Origin: Verrucomicrobiota bacterium
GTDB taxonomy: Bacteria > Verrucomicrobiota > Kiritimatiellia > CAIQIC01 > JAGNIJ01
NCBI GenBank assembly: GCA_022710725.1
Contig: JAKLGK010000007.1
Span: 186,001 to 250,000, forward strand
Reading direction: 5' to 3'
Length of the DNA: 64,000 nt
Positions 33,197 to 40,427 of this stretch are shown here, one piece after another. The notes beneath the pieces were generated by a model. It searched no databases. It was not told the origin of the DNA and saw only the letters and a list, made by a program, of their open reading frames with translations. The position numbers were made by a program, and so were the translations under genes. Within the stretch, counting starts at the first letter, position 1. Every line of letters begins with the position of its first letter.

Positions 33197-34099
33197 TTAT
33201 TCCGCGACTTTCAGGTTGATCTGACCCGACCCGACTTCCAGCACCTGGAACTTGATGTCTTCCGGCGGCTTCAGGACGATGGTTTCCGACAGCTCCTCGA
33301 TGGGCACGAGGGAGTCCAGCTCGAAGACGGCCACGCCGGCGGTGTAGTTGCGCTGGACCACGTTGGCCGTCTGCTTCTTGAGGTCGATCAACTGCTCGCG
33401 GATGGCCTTGAGCTTCCACATCTGGTCCACGCCGCCCACGGTCACCGTCACGTGGTTAAGCTTCCCCTGCTGGCGCCCGCCGGTCCGGGTCCAGGCGTCC
33501 AGCATCTCGGGGACGAGCCGGTCGAGGCTCTTTTTCCCGGCCGTCTTGATCGCCTTGGCGCTGCCGCTGACATCGTCGAGGCCGATGACCGTCGCGTCCT
33601 CGGAGGCGGAGGCGATCGTCGCGGAATTGTCGGTGCGGACGGCGCGGAGGGTGGCCGCGGCCTGGTAGGAGCGGAGGTTGGTGTCGCTGATGCGGCGGGC
33701 GGAGGGCTTGGCGACCACCTCGCCGATCACAACGAGATCCGCGCCGAACTGCAGGCCCAGCGCGGCGGCGCCCCGGTTGTCGCCGGCCATCTTCATCACT
33801 TCCTGGCCCTTGCCGAGATTGGATTGGACCATGTCCTGGTCCACGACCTGGACGTTCTCCTCCAGCAGCATGTCGATGGCCATGGCCTCGACCTCGGCGG
33901 TGGGGATCGTGCCGAGGCTCTGCTCGTCCACCAGCAGCATGACGCGCGGCAGCTGGGAGGTCAGCTTGGCCTGGCGTACGGCCTCGGCGATCTCGGCCTC
34001 CTCCTCTTCCTCCGGGGTGGCCTGGGGGGGTGTCGCGCACGAGCACAGCAGGGCGGCCGTCGCCGCGCACAACCACCGCAGAAGGATCCAACGCTTCAT
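33197..34099 (-). CDS. Putative lipoprotein, TolB/FlgT-like N-domain
   Basis: The protein has 300 aa. The signal ends at a lipobox-like 'ALLCSCATPP'. An acidic patch 'TPEEEEEAEIAEAV' follows. The core 'RVMLLVDEQSLGTIPTAEVEAMAIDMLLEENVQVVD' and 'GLQFGADLVVIGEVVAKPS' follow the alternating pattern of the domain that in CsgG, TolB and FlgT proteins binds partners at the outer membrane. Two similar halves may be present (30-175 and 190-300). It lies 12 bp downstream of the CsgG-like gene and was probably made with it. Anchoring in the outer membrane is inferred. Confidence 0.75.
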   Translation of the reverse strand: MKRWILLRWLCAATAALLCSCATPPQATPEEEEEAEIAEAVRQAKLTSQLPRVMLLVDEQSLGTIPTAEVEAMAIDMLLEENVQVVDQDMVQSNLGKGQEVMKMAGDNRGAAALGLQFGADLVVIGEVVAKPSARRISDTNLRSYQAAATLRAVRTDNSATIASASEDATVIGLDDVSGSAKAIKTAGKKSLDRLVPEMLDAWTRTGGRQQGKLNHVTVTVGGVDQMWKLKAIREQLIDLKKQTANVVQRNYTAGVAVFELDSLVPIEELSETIVLKPPEDIKFQVLEVGSGQINLKVAE

Positions 34100-34111
34100 G
34101 GGGCCTCCCGA

Positions 34112-34696
34112 TTAATGGCTTTTCCGCCACTCGTTGTACAGCGCCGCGACCATGCAATGGACCATGTACCGGGCGTGTTCGGGGAGCGTCACGTCCCTCC
34201 GTTCGGCCCGCTCGGCCAGGTCCACGCTCCAGACCACCTTGCCCGTGTCGCAGGCGATCAGCCGCGTGGAGATGCCGACGACGGGGTAGGCCCGCGCGCC
34301 GATGGCGACGGTCCCGTACTCGTCCACGGTGCCGATGATCACGCCGTCGGCGCCGAGCATGGTGCCGATCTCGACGGCCTTGGCCGCGGAGAGGCCCGCG
34401 AGGGACAGCTCGGATTCGTTGAGCACCTGGGCCATCTGGCTGCGCTCGACCAGCTCGTAGCGCTCCGAGCGGAGCATCTCGGTGACCATCATGTCCGACA
34501 CGGAGTTGCCGATCAGCTCGGTCGGGGCCTTGAACGGCATGATGGCGACCTTGTGCACCGAGTACTGCTTCGGCATCACGTAGATGTTCGCCTTGCTGAC
34601 GGTGGAGGCGAAGTACTTGTCCTTGGGCGAGGCGCAGCCCGTCGCGAAAAGGGCCGCCAGGACGCCGAACAGCATGTTGCGTACGAAGTTCTTCAT
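34112..34696 (-). CDS. CsgG-like lipoprotein
   Basis: The protein has 194 aa from the ATG at 34696; the frame is open upstream but the signal peptide fixes the start. Signal 1-22 ends at 'LFATGCASPKD', a lipobox with Cys. The CsgG-type domain is clear: 'VHKVAIMPFKAPTELIGNSVSDMMVTEMLRSERYELVERSQM' in sequence, then 'GTMLGADGVIIGTVDEYG' and 'VVGISTRLIACDTGKVVWS'. CsgG forms the curli export pore, but many short CsgG-fold lipoproteins, like this one, lack a clear pore-forming hairpin. It may be an assembly factor. Its place among exported proteins suggests a role in their passage or anchoring. Confidence 0.85.
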   Translation of the reverse strand: MKNFVRNMLFGVLAALFATGCASPKDKYFASTVSKANIYVMPKQYSVHKVAIMPFKAPTELIGNSVSDMMVTEMLRSERYELVERSQMAQVLNESELSLAGLSAAKAVEIGTMLGADGVIIGTVDEYGTVAIGARAYPVVGISTRLIACDTGKVVWSVDLAERAERRDVTLPEHARYMVHCMVAALYNEWRKSH

Positions 34697-34707
34697 GGGT
34701 GTTTTCC

Positions 34708-35304
34708 TCAAGGGGCTTGCGTGCGTTCCCGGATGGCCTTCTCGATGCGTTGGAACAGGGTGTCGTAGACGTCGCCAAGTTGGATCTCCACGGATTCCTC
34801 CTTGGCCGGGGCGTTGATGATCACATCCCGCCGGTCTATGCGGGCGGGGTAGGACATCGCCGGCAGAGAGCCGCGCCGGGAGAGGACGATGCGCTGGCTG
34901 GTCTGGTCCTTGGGCCATTTCTCGATATGGGCGACCATTTCATCCCAGCGCATCCACTGGTCCTTCTCGGACGTGCGTTTCTGGATGGCGGTGCGACGCC
35001 ACTCGAAGCTGGTGATGTTCTCCTCCTTGGGCCCGAGCGGCTCGAGTCGCTTCTCGGTGGAGGCCCGGATCATGCCGCTGGCCCGGTCCACCGTGTCGAG
35101 CTTCCAGCCCAAATCCTGGAGGACGGCCACCGTCGCCGCGAAGACGGCATCTTCCGGGGCGGAGAAGATGCGGGTCTGCATGGTGGATCGCTCTTCCGGC
35201 GCCATGCCGGCCGAAGTGATAGGGCGGGTCGGCTTGGGCGGTTTCTGGCATCCGGCCAGCGCCACGATCGCCAGGCCGAGCATGATGGAATTGCGTAGTA
35301 TCAT
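34708..35304 (-). CDS. Lipoprotein of unknown function
   Basis: The protein has 198 aa from the ATG at 35304 with a GGAGGG ribosome site. The lipobox is canonical: 'IVALAGCQKPP'. The mature protein opens with a short Pro-rich stretch, then 'SAPEDAVFAATVAVLQDLGWKLDTVDRASGMIRAS', an alpha/beta pattern found in small outer-membrane lipoproteins that pack against CsgG-like partners. It lies 11 bp upstream of the CsgG-like gene, so both are probably on one message. I cannot name the family. Confidence 0.8.
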   Translation of the reverse strand: MILRNSIMLGLAIVALAGCQKPPKPTRPITSAGMAPEERSTMQTRIFSAPEDAVFAATVAVLQDLGWKLDTVDRASGMIRASTEKRLEPLGPKEENITSFEWRRTAIQKRTSEKDQWMRWDEMVAHIEKWPKDQTSQRIVLSRRGSLPAMSYPARIDRRDVIINAPAKEESVEIQLGDVYDTLFQRIEKAIRERTQAP

Positions 35305-35359
35305 ACGTTTTCCCTCCGGTCGGTGCGTTCCTCGATTCAGCCTGCGAACCGCTTTGCTA

Positions 35360-35743
35360 TTACGGGCGTCGAGTCTCCAACTTTCGGAGCCGAGTTTCCA
35401 GATCGTTCAGCCGTTTGTCAATTTTATCCAGACGCGCCTCCAAGTCGGTCAACCGCCGCTCGAACGGTTGCCGGGCGCGCAACCCTCGGGGGCTGCCGAG
35501 CAGTTTTTCCAGATCCTCCACCGCTTTCTCCAACTTCGCGATCTGCGTGCTGAAGTCCGGCGCCGCCGGGGCCGGCGTGGCGGCAGGGGTCGCCTCGGGC
35601 GTTGAGGCCCAGATGTTTTCTGTCGCCCGTGAGCCTTCCTGTGCGGGAGCGAGCCCGACGGTAAACAGGGTTCCAAGCAAAGCCGCGGCAAGAAGGGAGC
35701 AGATTCTCTGCCGGCAATCCGTCCTGTTAAGTTCATTGACCAT
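35360..35743 (-). CDS. Small secreted coiled-coil protein
   Basis: The protein has 127 aa from the ATG at 35743. Residues 9-35 are a signal peptide (ICSLLAAALLGTLFTVGLAPAQ). An Ala/Pro/Thr linker is followed by an almost unbroken heptad pattern from about 63 to 125 ('LEKAVEDLEKLLG' and 'LTDLEARLDKIDKRLNDLETRL'). It probably forms a periplasmic trimer or dimer. Its start overlaps the end of the protein A 3' frame by 11 bp, so translation is coupled. Confidence 0.75.
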   Translation of the reverse strand: MVNELNRTDCRQRICSLLAAALLGTLFTVGLAPAQEGSRATENIWASTPEATPAATPAPAAPDFSTQIAKLEKAVEDLEKLLGSPRGLRARQPFERRLTDLEARLDKIDKRLNDLETRLRKLETRRP

Positions 35744-36926
35744 ATTCAGTTCTCTTCTTGGCCGCCGCGATGCAGGCATCGCAGGCGTTCTGGATGCTCC
35801 CGTGTCGGTTCATATAATTCCCTTGGTTGTCGTTGTACCCAAATCCCCAGCTTTCGCTGCTTAACTTCGTGGCCGGCCGCCCGCAGTGCGGGCAGATGAT
35901 CTCCGGCTTGGTGGGGATGTCGGTCTTCACAGGCGTGGACGGCGGCTCCGGCGGCTCGTCATAGGGCACCCGCGTGGGCGGTTCGGGCTCATTCTCGTAC
36001 TCTCCGGGATCCACGGAGACGCCATAATCGTCGCCGGACGGGTACTCGCTCCCGGGGCCGGGGTCCACGGATACCCCGTACCCGCTCTCGCTGCCCGGGT
36101 CCACGGAAACCCCATAGCCATCTCCACCGGATGAACCCCCGGACTCGCCGCCACCCGACGTATGGCTCGTTGGAGTGTGAGCGACCTGGCTGCCGCCGGG
36201 GGATCCTCCACCGTATCCGCCCCCGCCGCCGCTTCCTCCTCCGCCCCCGCCCGAAGAACCGCCGGTGCCGCCCGTGCTCGCGGTCTGCGGCGGATCCTTC
36301 TTGCCGGAATCGAAGATCTTGTTGCCGACGCCCTCGCCCATTTTTGTGCCGAAATGGCCGGCCGTGGTCTTGACCCCCGTGCCCACGCCGTTGATGACGG
36401 CGTTCAGGAGTTGGTTCTTGTTCTTGTCCTGCTCGATCCGGACGGCCTGCTGGCCGGCGGCGGCGATGGCGACCGCCTCCTGCCCGCCCTGGTCCCGGGT
36501 CTGCTTCGCGGCTTTCATCGTCTCGTTCCCGACGTTCGATGCGCGTTGTAGTTCCGAGTACGCGCCCATCCCCGCCAGGCCGTTCGCCGTCCTCCGCTCC
36601 GTGATCTCGCTGCGCTGGCCGATCATTTGGCTTAATGTTTCCGTTTCGACGCTGGTGTAGGGGGTCGTCCGGGACGGCGCCGCCACTTCGGCGTCCTTCA
36701 GGGACTGCTGTTCATGGGATGCCAAGTCTTCAGCGGTTGGCAAGTCGCAGTATTGGGCCAGTTCTTCCGTCGAAGAAAACAAGGCCTCCTTTCCTGCTCC
36801 CCCACAATTCGGACAGGAATCCCCATAGAACGGGCTCCAAATCATATTACACTTTACGCATTCCAGCATTCTCACGGTGCGTTTATATGACTCTGCGGGA
36901 TAGTCTTTTTTCCATCCGCACTTCAA
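35733..36926 (-). CDS. Protein A, 3' part: Zn-ribbons and 110-residue module (frameshifted)
   Basis: The frame has 397 codons from a TTG at 36926, with no signal peptide and no good ribosome site. It is best read as the second part of protein A: removing one G from the G7 run at 36946-36952 joins it to the upstream frame and keeps CxxC motifs on both sides. Parts: Cys pairs (CVKC, CPNC), the shared module at residues 101-210 (36297-36626), a Gly/Ser-rich linker, three 'YGVSVDPG' units, and a C-terminal 'CPHCGRPATKL ... CDAC' ribbon. A start at the ATG at 36869 is possible if the frames are really separate. Confidence 0.75.
   Translation of the reverse strand: MKCGWKKDYPAESYKRTVRMLECVKCNMIWSPFYGDSCPNCGGAGKEALFSSTEELAQYCDLPTAEDLASHEQQSLKDAEVAAPSRTTPYTSVETETLSQMIGQRSEITERRTANGLAGMGAYSELQRASNVGNETMKAAKQTRDQGGQEAVAIAAAGQQAVRIEQDKNKNQLLNAVINGVGTGVKTTAGHFGTKMGEGVGNKIFDSGKKDPPQTASTGGTGGSSGGGGGGSGGGGGYGGGSPGGSQVAHTPTSHTSGGGESGGSSGGDGYGVSVDPGSESGYGVSVDPGPGSEYPSGDDYGVSVDPGEYENEPEPPTRVPYDEPPEPPSTPVKTDIPTKPEIICPHCGRPATKLSSESWGFGYNDNQGNYMNRHGSIQNACDACIAAAKKRTEYGQ
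36003..36125 (-). repeat. Three tandem YGVSVDPG units
   Basis: Three copies of the octapeptide YGVSVDPG separated by 6-12 acidic or Gly residues in the linker of protein A. The DNA copies are similar ('GGGTCCACGGA' type on the plus strand), so the expansion is recent. Confidence 0.7.
36297..36626 (-). other. 110-residue module of protein A
   Basis: Residues 101-210 of the 3' frame, from MIGQRSE to IFDSGKK. By hand count 60 of 110 residues equal those of protein B and 53 of 110 those of protein C, with no gap. It is helical first, then Gly-rich ('NGVGTGVKTTAGHFG'). Confidence 0.85.
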
Positions 36927-36942
36927 ACAATTGAAGGATAGT

Positions 36943-39450
36943 TTACCCCCCCTCCGTGTTTCCTCCTATACAAGTTCTCCCGTGCGTTGGACATACGGCT
37001 CTTGGATCGGCGTCGCATCCGCAATTCCGAGCGAGCCCAAGGGCGATGGCTCCCACCTGTTCAAACGCAGAGCCAAACAGATCCGTTTGGGCGGCGGGTT
37101 GGGGCACGCTCAATTCTTTGTTCACGTAGAGCGTCTTTTTGGCGGTAGGGGAAGCGTCGACCTCGGCTGGCTGTTCCGTTTGTTCTGTCGCGCCGTCGCT
37201 GCCGGTGCCGATCGAAAAGCGTGTTTCGTCCGTGCCTTGACCCGCCTCCTCCGGAGGGGGCGGGCCTCCCGCGCCCTGGACGTCAGCCCCCATGCGCGAA
37301 ACGTTGATCACGTTGCCTTCGGGGTCCACTTCGGTGTGGACTTGTCCGATGACATTGCCTTGTTCGTCCACGATGTTCTCGAGATGCAGCGTGCCTTTTT
37401 CGTTGGCCACATATCCCTGGTAAACCGTCTTGGGGCCCTGCTCGCTCTCCGGTGGTTCCTCCCGGGGGGGCAGGGGTTTCGGCTCGATCCGGGCCGGCTC
37501 CTGCTTTTCCTGCGGTGGCTTCTGCTGCTTCTCCACCGGCTTCTTGTCGCCTTTGCGATACAACTCCCTTCGGCTGCTGCCCGGTGCGGATGCCTTGCCT
37601 TCTTTCTCCTCCTCCTTCTCTTTCTCCTTCTCCTCCTCCCAATCCGTCGGCCGGATATCGACGCCGCCGGGGCCGAGCGTGATTTCCGGTTTGGTCGATT
37701 CCGTTGAGGCGACGCGGGGAGGATAGTACTTTTCGGATCCGGTGCTCCGCGGGGGCAACTGGGCTTTGTTGCCTTCCAGTTCTGCCTGGTGACGCTCCCG
37801 CCAATCCGGGGCCTCGGCCTTTTTCTCCTCCACTTTCTGGTTCTGTTCCATGGCTTCGCGGCGGCTCTGCCATTCCATCCGCTGGTCCGAACCAAGGCCC
37901 AAGCCTTCCTTGACGGCCGTGGCGCCCTCCACGACGGGGGTCACCACCATACCCTCCCCGAGCGCGAGCGCTTGTTTGCCGGCGGCCAGGATCCCCGCCT
38001 TGGTGCCGTACCACAATGCCCAGGCATACCCGGCCGGGCCCGTGCCGGATATCTCGCCTTTTTGCACGGCTTGCTTCCACTCCTGGACGGTGGCGTTCGC
38101 CTGGTCGTCCCCGATGTCCACCGCGCCTTGAATGCCCGTGAGGCTGGTCACGCCCATCGCCACGGTCTTGGCCCAGGTCTTCAGGGGCGAGTCGCCCGTT
38201 TTTTCCTCGCCCACCGCGATCTCCGCCGCCTCCTGCACGGCGTGATAGGCGCCGTACAGCAGAAGGATGGTGCCCCCGATCTTGGTGGTCGTGCTGGGTG
38301 GTTTGGGGGCTGTTGGCGCGGGGGTCTTGCCGGTTGGCAGCGGCGAGGAGGTCAGTTTGATCTGCTTCCCCTTCGTCATGCGCTCGTCGAACTGGCTTTG
38401 GGTCAGGCGCTCCCCCGTTTGGGGATTGACATAACGGGTCTTGCCTTCAGGCGTGGTGGTCTTCTGGTAGCCGTTGGCCTCGGCAATGACCTCCCCGGCG
38501 CCGTGGTTGATGGCCTTTTGCGTCGTTCCGTTAAGATGGCTGTTGTATTCGATCGCCCGGGTCCTGGCGTCCAGAAGCTTGTTTTTGGCCGCCTGGATTT
38601 TACCGGAATCCTTACTGGCCTGCGCCTTTTTCAGGTTTTCTTTCGCCTGGTCGACGTCTCTTTTAATTTGGCTCTTTTCCTGCCGGATCTGGGCTTCCTC
38701 GTTTCGCACCGCCTCCACGGCTTTCTGTTTCGCCTGCTGCTGCCACTCGTTGATATCCTTGATGCCAGCTTGGGCGGGGTCGCCGGTTTTGTGGAGGATC
38801 TCCGCCTGCTTCCGGAAAACGGGATCCTTCACTTCGCCGATATCCATCACCTTCTTGGCGGTCTTGCCCAGGTTCTGCAGATCGTCTTGGGTCATCTGCG
38901 CCGGGGGCTTCGTCAGGGCGTGCCCGCCGTCCGCCAGTTTCTTGCCCAGGATGTCATTGACCGTCGGTTTGGGCAGGCCGGTCTTGGGGTCTACGGCAGG
39001 CTTGCCCGTTTTGGGGTCAATCCTCCCGCGGAAACTCTCATCATCTCCGGAAATATTGCGGGCATCGCGCGCACTGCTGCCGACGGGGTCCGCGTTGTTA
39101 TCTGATGCGTGGGCGGTGATCTCCTTGATCGGTTTGCCATCCTTGCCGGTGATGGTCATTGAATCGCCCCGTTCGGATACATTGTAGCCGAGTTCTTTGG
39201 CGGCCGCGCGAACCCTCCGATATTCATCCGCTGTGAGCTTCTTGGTGTCGATATCGCGCCCGCCGGGATTCCCGATCCCGTCCTGCTGGATTTTCACGCC
39301 GGACTTTTTGGACAATTCGTCCACGGCTTGCTGTGCGGGGTCGGGGGGAGGCGTTGCGGGGTCAGCGGCCGACGCGTTGGTGATGCAAAATACGGCCGGG
39401 ATCAGGCCCGCCATGAACAGAATCCGACGCCCTGCGGATGCATGCTTCAC
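36943..39450 (-). CDS. Protein A, 5' part: secreted mosaic protein (frameshifted)
   Basis: The frame has 835 codons from a GTG that overlaps the TPR gene's stop by 4 bp. Signal peptide 1-28 (FMAGLIPAVFCITNASA). Then an N-terminal domain shared with protein B ('DGIGNPGGRDIDTKKL'), long charged coiled coils (about 230-320), a Pro-rich spacer, a Gly/Ala-rich hydrophobic region (about 390-500, glycine-zipper-like), a Lys/Glu-rich stretch, the 'GY ... EQGNV.GQVHTE' unit and the start of a Cys cluster (CGCDADPRAVCPTHGRTC). It stops right after a G7 run, and the next frame continues the Cys cluster. Intact, A would be about 1,240 aa. Confidence 0.8.
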   Translation of the reverse strand: MKHASAGRRILFMAGLIPAVFCITNASAADPATPPPDPAQQAVDELSKKSGVKIQQDGIGNPGGRDIDTKKLTADEYRRVRAAAKELGYNVSERGDSMTITGKDGKPIKEITAHASDNNADPVGSSARDARNISGDDESFRGRIDPKTGKPAVDPKTGLPKPTVNDILGKKLADGGHALTKPPAQMTQDDLQNLGKTAKKVMDIGEVKDPVFRKQAEILHKTGDPAQAGIKDINEWQQQAKQKAVEAVRNEEAQIRQEKSQIKRDVDQAKENLKKAQASKDSGKIQAAKNKLLDARTRAIEYNSHLNGTTQKAINHGAGEVIAEANGYQKTTTPEGKTRYVNPQTGERLTQSQFDERMTKGKQIKLTSSPLPTGKTPAPTAPKPPSTTTKIGGTILLLYGAYHAVQEAAEIAVGEEKTGDSPLKTWAKTVAMGVTSLTGIQGAVDIGDDQANATVQEWKQAVQKGEISGTGPAGYAWALWYGTKAGILAAGKQALALGEGMVVTPVVEGATAVKEGLGLGSDQRMEWQSRREAMEQNQKVEEKKAEAPDWRERHQAELEGNKAQLPPRSTGSEKYYPPRVASTESTKPEITLGPGGVDIRPTDWEEEKEKEKEEEKEGKASAPGSSRRELYRKGDKKPVEKQQKPPQEKQEPARIEPKPLPPREEPPESEQGPKTVYQGYVANEKGTLHLENIVDEQGNVIGQVHTEVDPEGNVINVSRMGADVQGAGGPPPPEEAGQGTDETRFSIGTGSDGATEQTEQPAEVDASPTAKKTLYVNKELSVPQPAAQTDLFGSAFEQVGAIALGLARNCGCDADPRAVCPTHGRTCIGGNTEGG
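36946..36952 (-). other. G7 run at the frame break of protein A
   Basis: Seven G on the minus strand directly before the TAA of the 5' frame. With six G the reading continues as T-E-G-G-K-L-S-F-N-C-L-K-C-G-W into the 3' frame. It may be an assembly error, a mutation, phase variation or a slippery site. Confidence 0.8.
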
Positions 39451-40223
39451 GGTCGTCGCCCCTTGGTTCGCAGTTCCTCCAGCGTGGCCCGCGCCAGTTG
39501 CCGGTTCTCCTCCAGGGCGCGGTCGTTCGCCGCGATGCGTTCGAGCATCTCCGTTGCGCGACCGGCCTTGTTTTCCTCCAGCAGCATCAAGGCCAGTCCC
39601 AGTTGGAGCGTGTCGTTGCCGAGGGCCCTGGCCAGCCGCCCGGCCAGGAAGCGCGCGCCGCGCTCGCTTTGTTCATCCTGCCGGTACGCGGCGCACAGCA
39701 TGTCCACGCGGGCCGGGTGGATGTACGGGTTGCCCAGCATGAGGATTCTTTCCAACTTCTCGATGGCGCGGTCATACTCGCCGCGCAGGAAATGCCACTT
39801 GGCCAGGGTGTCCAGGGCGAAGAGATTGTCCGGATCGATGATCAGCGCCGACTCGAAATGCTCTTCGATCAACTCCTCCGCCGGCAGGTAGGTCCCGTCG
39901 GCGAGCAGGTAAATGGTTCCGAGAAGGAGCCGGGCCTGCAGGTGGTCCGGGTCGTCCTGCACGGCCGCGAGGGCGATGGATTCCGCGAGGATCAGCGCGT
40001 CGACAGACTCTGTTCCGACATGGTCCCGCATGTGCCGGGCCGCGTTCTGCAGCCGAACTTCCGTCAGGGCGGCCAGGGTTTCCTCGGCGGGGTTTCGGTT
40101 GAAGGCCTCGACGGCGGTCGCCTCGCCAGGAAAGGGATTGGCGTCTTCGGGCAGGACCTCCTGCCCGAAGGCACGCAGGATTGCGGCCAGCAGAACGAGA
40201 GAGGCGATCCCCTTGGTGTTCAT
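39447..40223 (-). CDS. Secreted TPR protein
   Basis: The protein has 258 aa from the ATG at 40223. Signal peptide 1-20 (IASLVLLAAILRAFGQ). At least four TPR-like helix pairs follow, for example 'HLQARLLLGTIYLLADGTYLPAEELIEEHF' in pieces, 'SALIIDPDNLFALDTLAKWHFLRGEYDRAIEKLE' and 'LGNDTLQLGLALMLLEENKAGRATEML'. It is likely a periplasmic protein-binding scaffold. Its stop overlaps the protein A start (GTGA), so it is the dedicated upstream partner of A. A good promoter precedes it. Confidence 0.82.
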   Translation of the reverse strand: MNTKGIASLVLLAAILRAFGQEVLPEDANPFPGEATAVEAFNRNPAEETLAALTEVRLQNAARHMRDHVGTESVDALILAESIALAAVQDDPDHLQARLLLGTIYLLADGTYLPAEELIEEHFESALIIDPDNLFALDTLAKWHFLRGEYDRAIEKLERILMLGNPYIHPARVDMLCAAYRQDEQSERGARFLAGRLARALGNDTLQLGLALMLLEENKAGRATEMLERIAANDRALEENRQLARATLEELRTKGRRP

Positions 40224-40245
40224 AAAGGGCGACTCGTTTCGCGTA

Positions 40246-40273
40246 ATGCTAGGAATTGAGGGGGGATAGTCAA
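40246..40273 (-). promoter_or_regulatory. Promoter of the TPR-protein A operon
   Basis: TTGACT (40273-40268), 16-nt spacer, TAGCAT (40251-40246) on the minus strand. Transcription starts near 40239, 16 nt before the ATG. The rest of 40224-40427 holds no gene. Confidence 0.55.
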
Positions 40274-40427
40274 GCGAAAAAGAGCGGAACCTGTTAATAA
40301 TGAGGCGGTAACGAGCGCCCGCATGTCGCAAATGTCTATCGGGCAATGGGGGTATGGCGGCGCTCGATAAACTTCGCCCGCCGCCGGCGGACGCGCCTCT
40401 TCGCCAGGCCGGCATTCCAGTTCCCGG

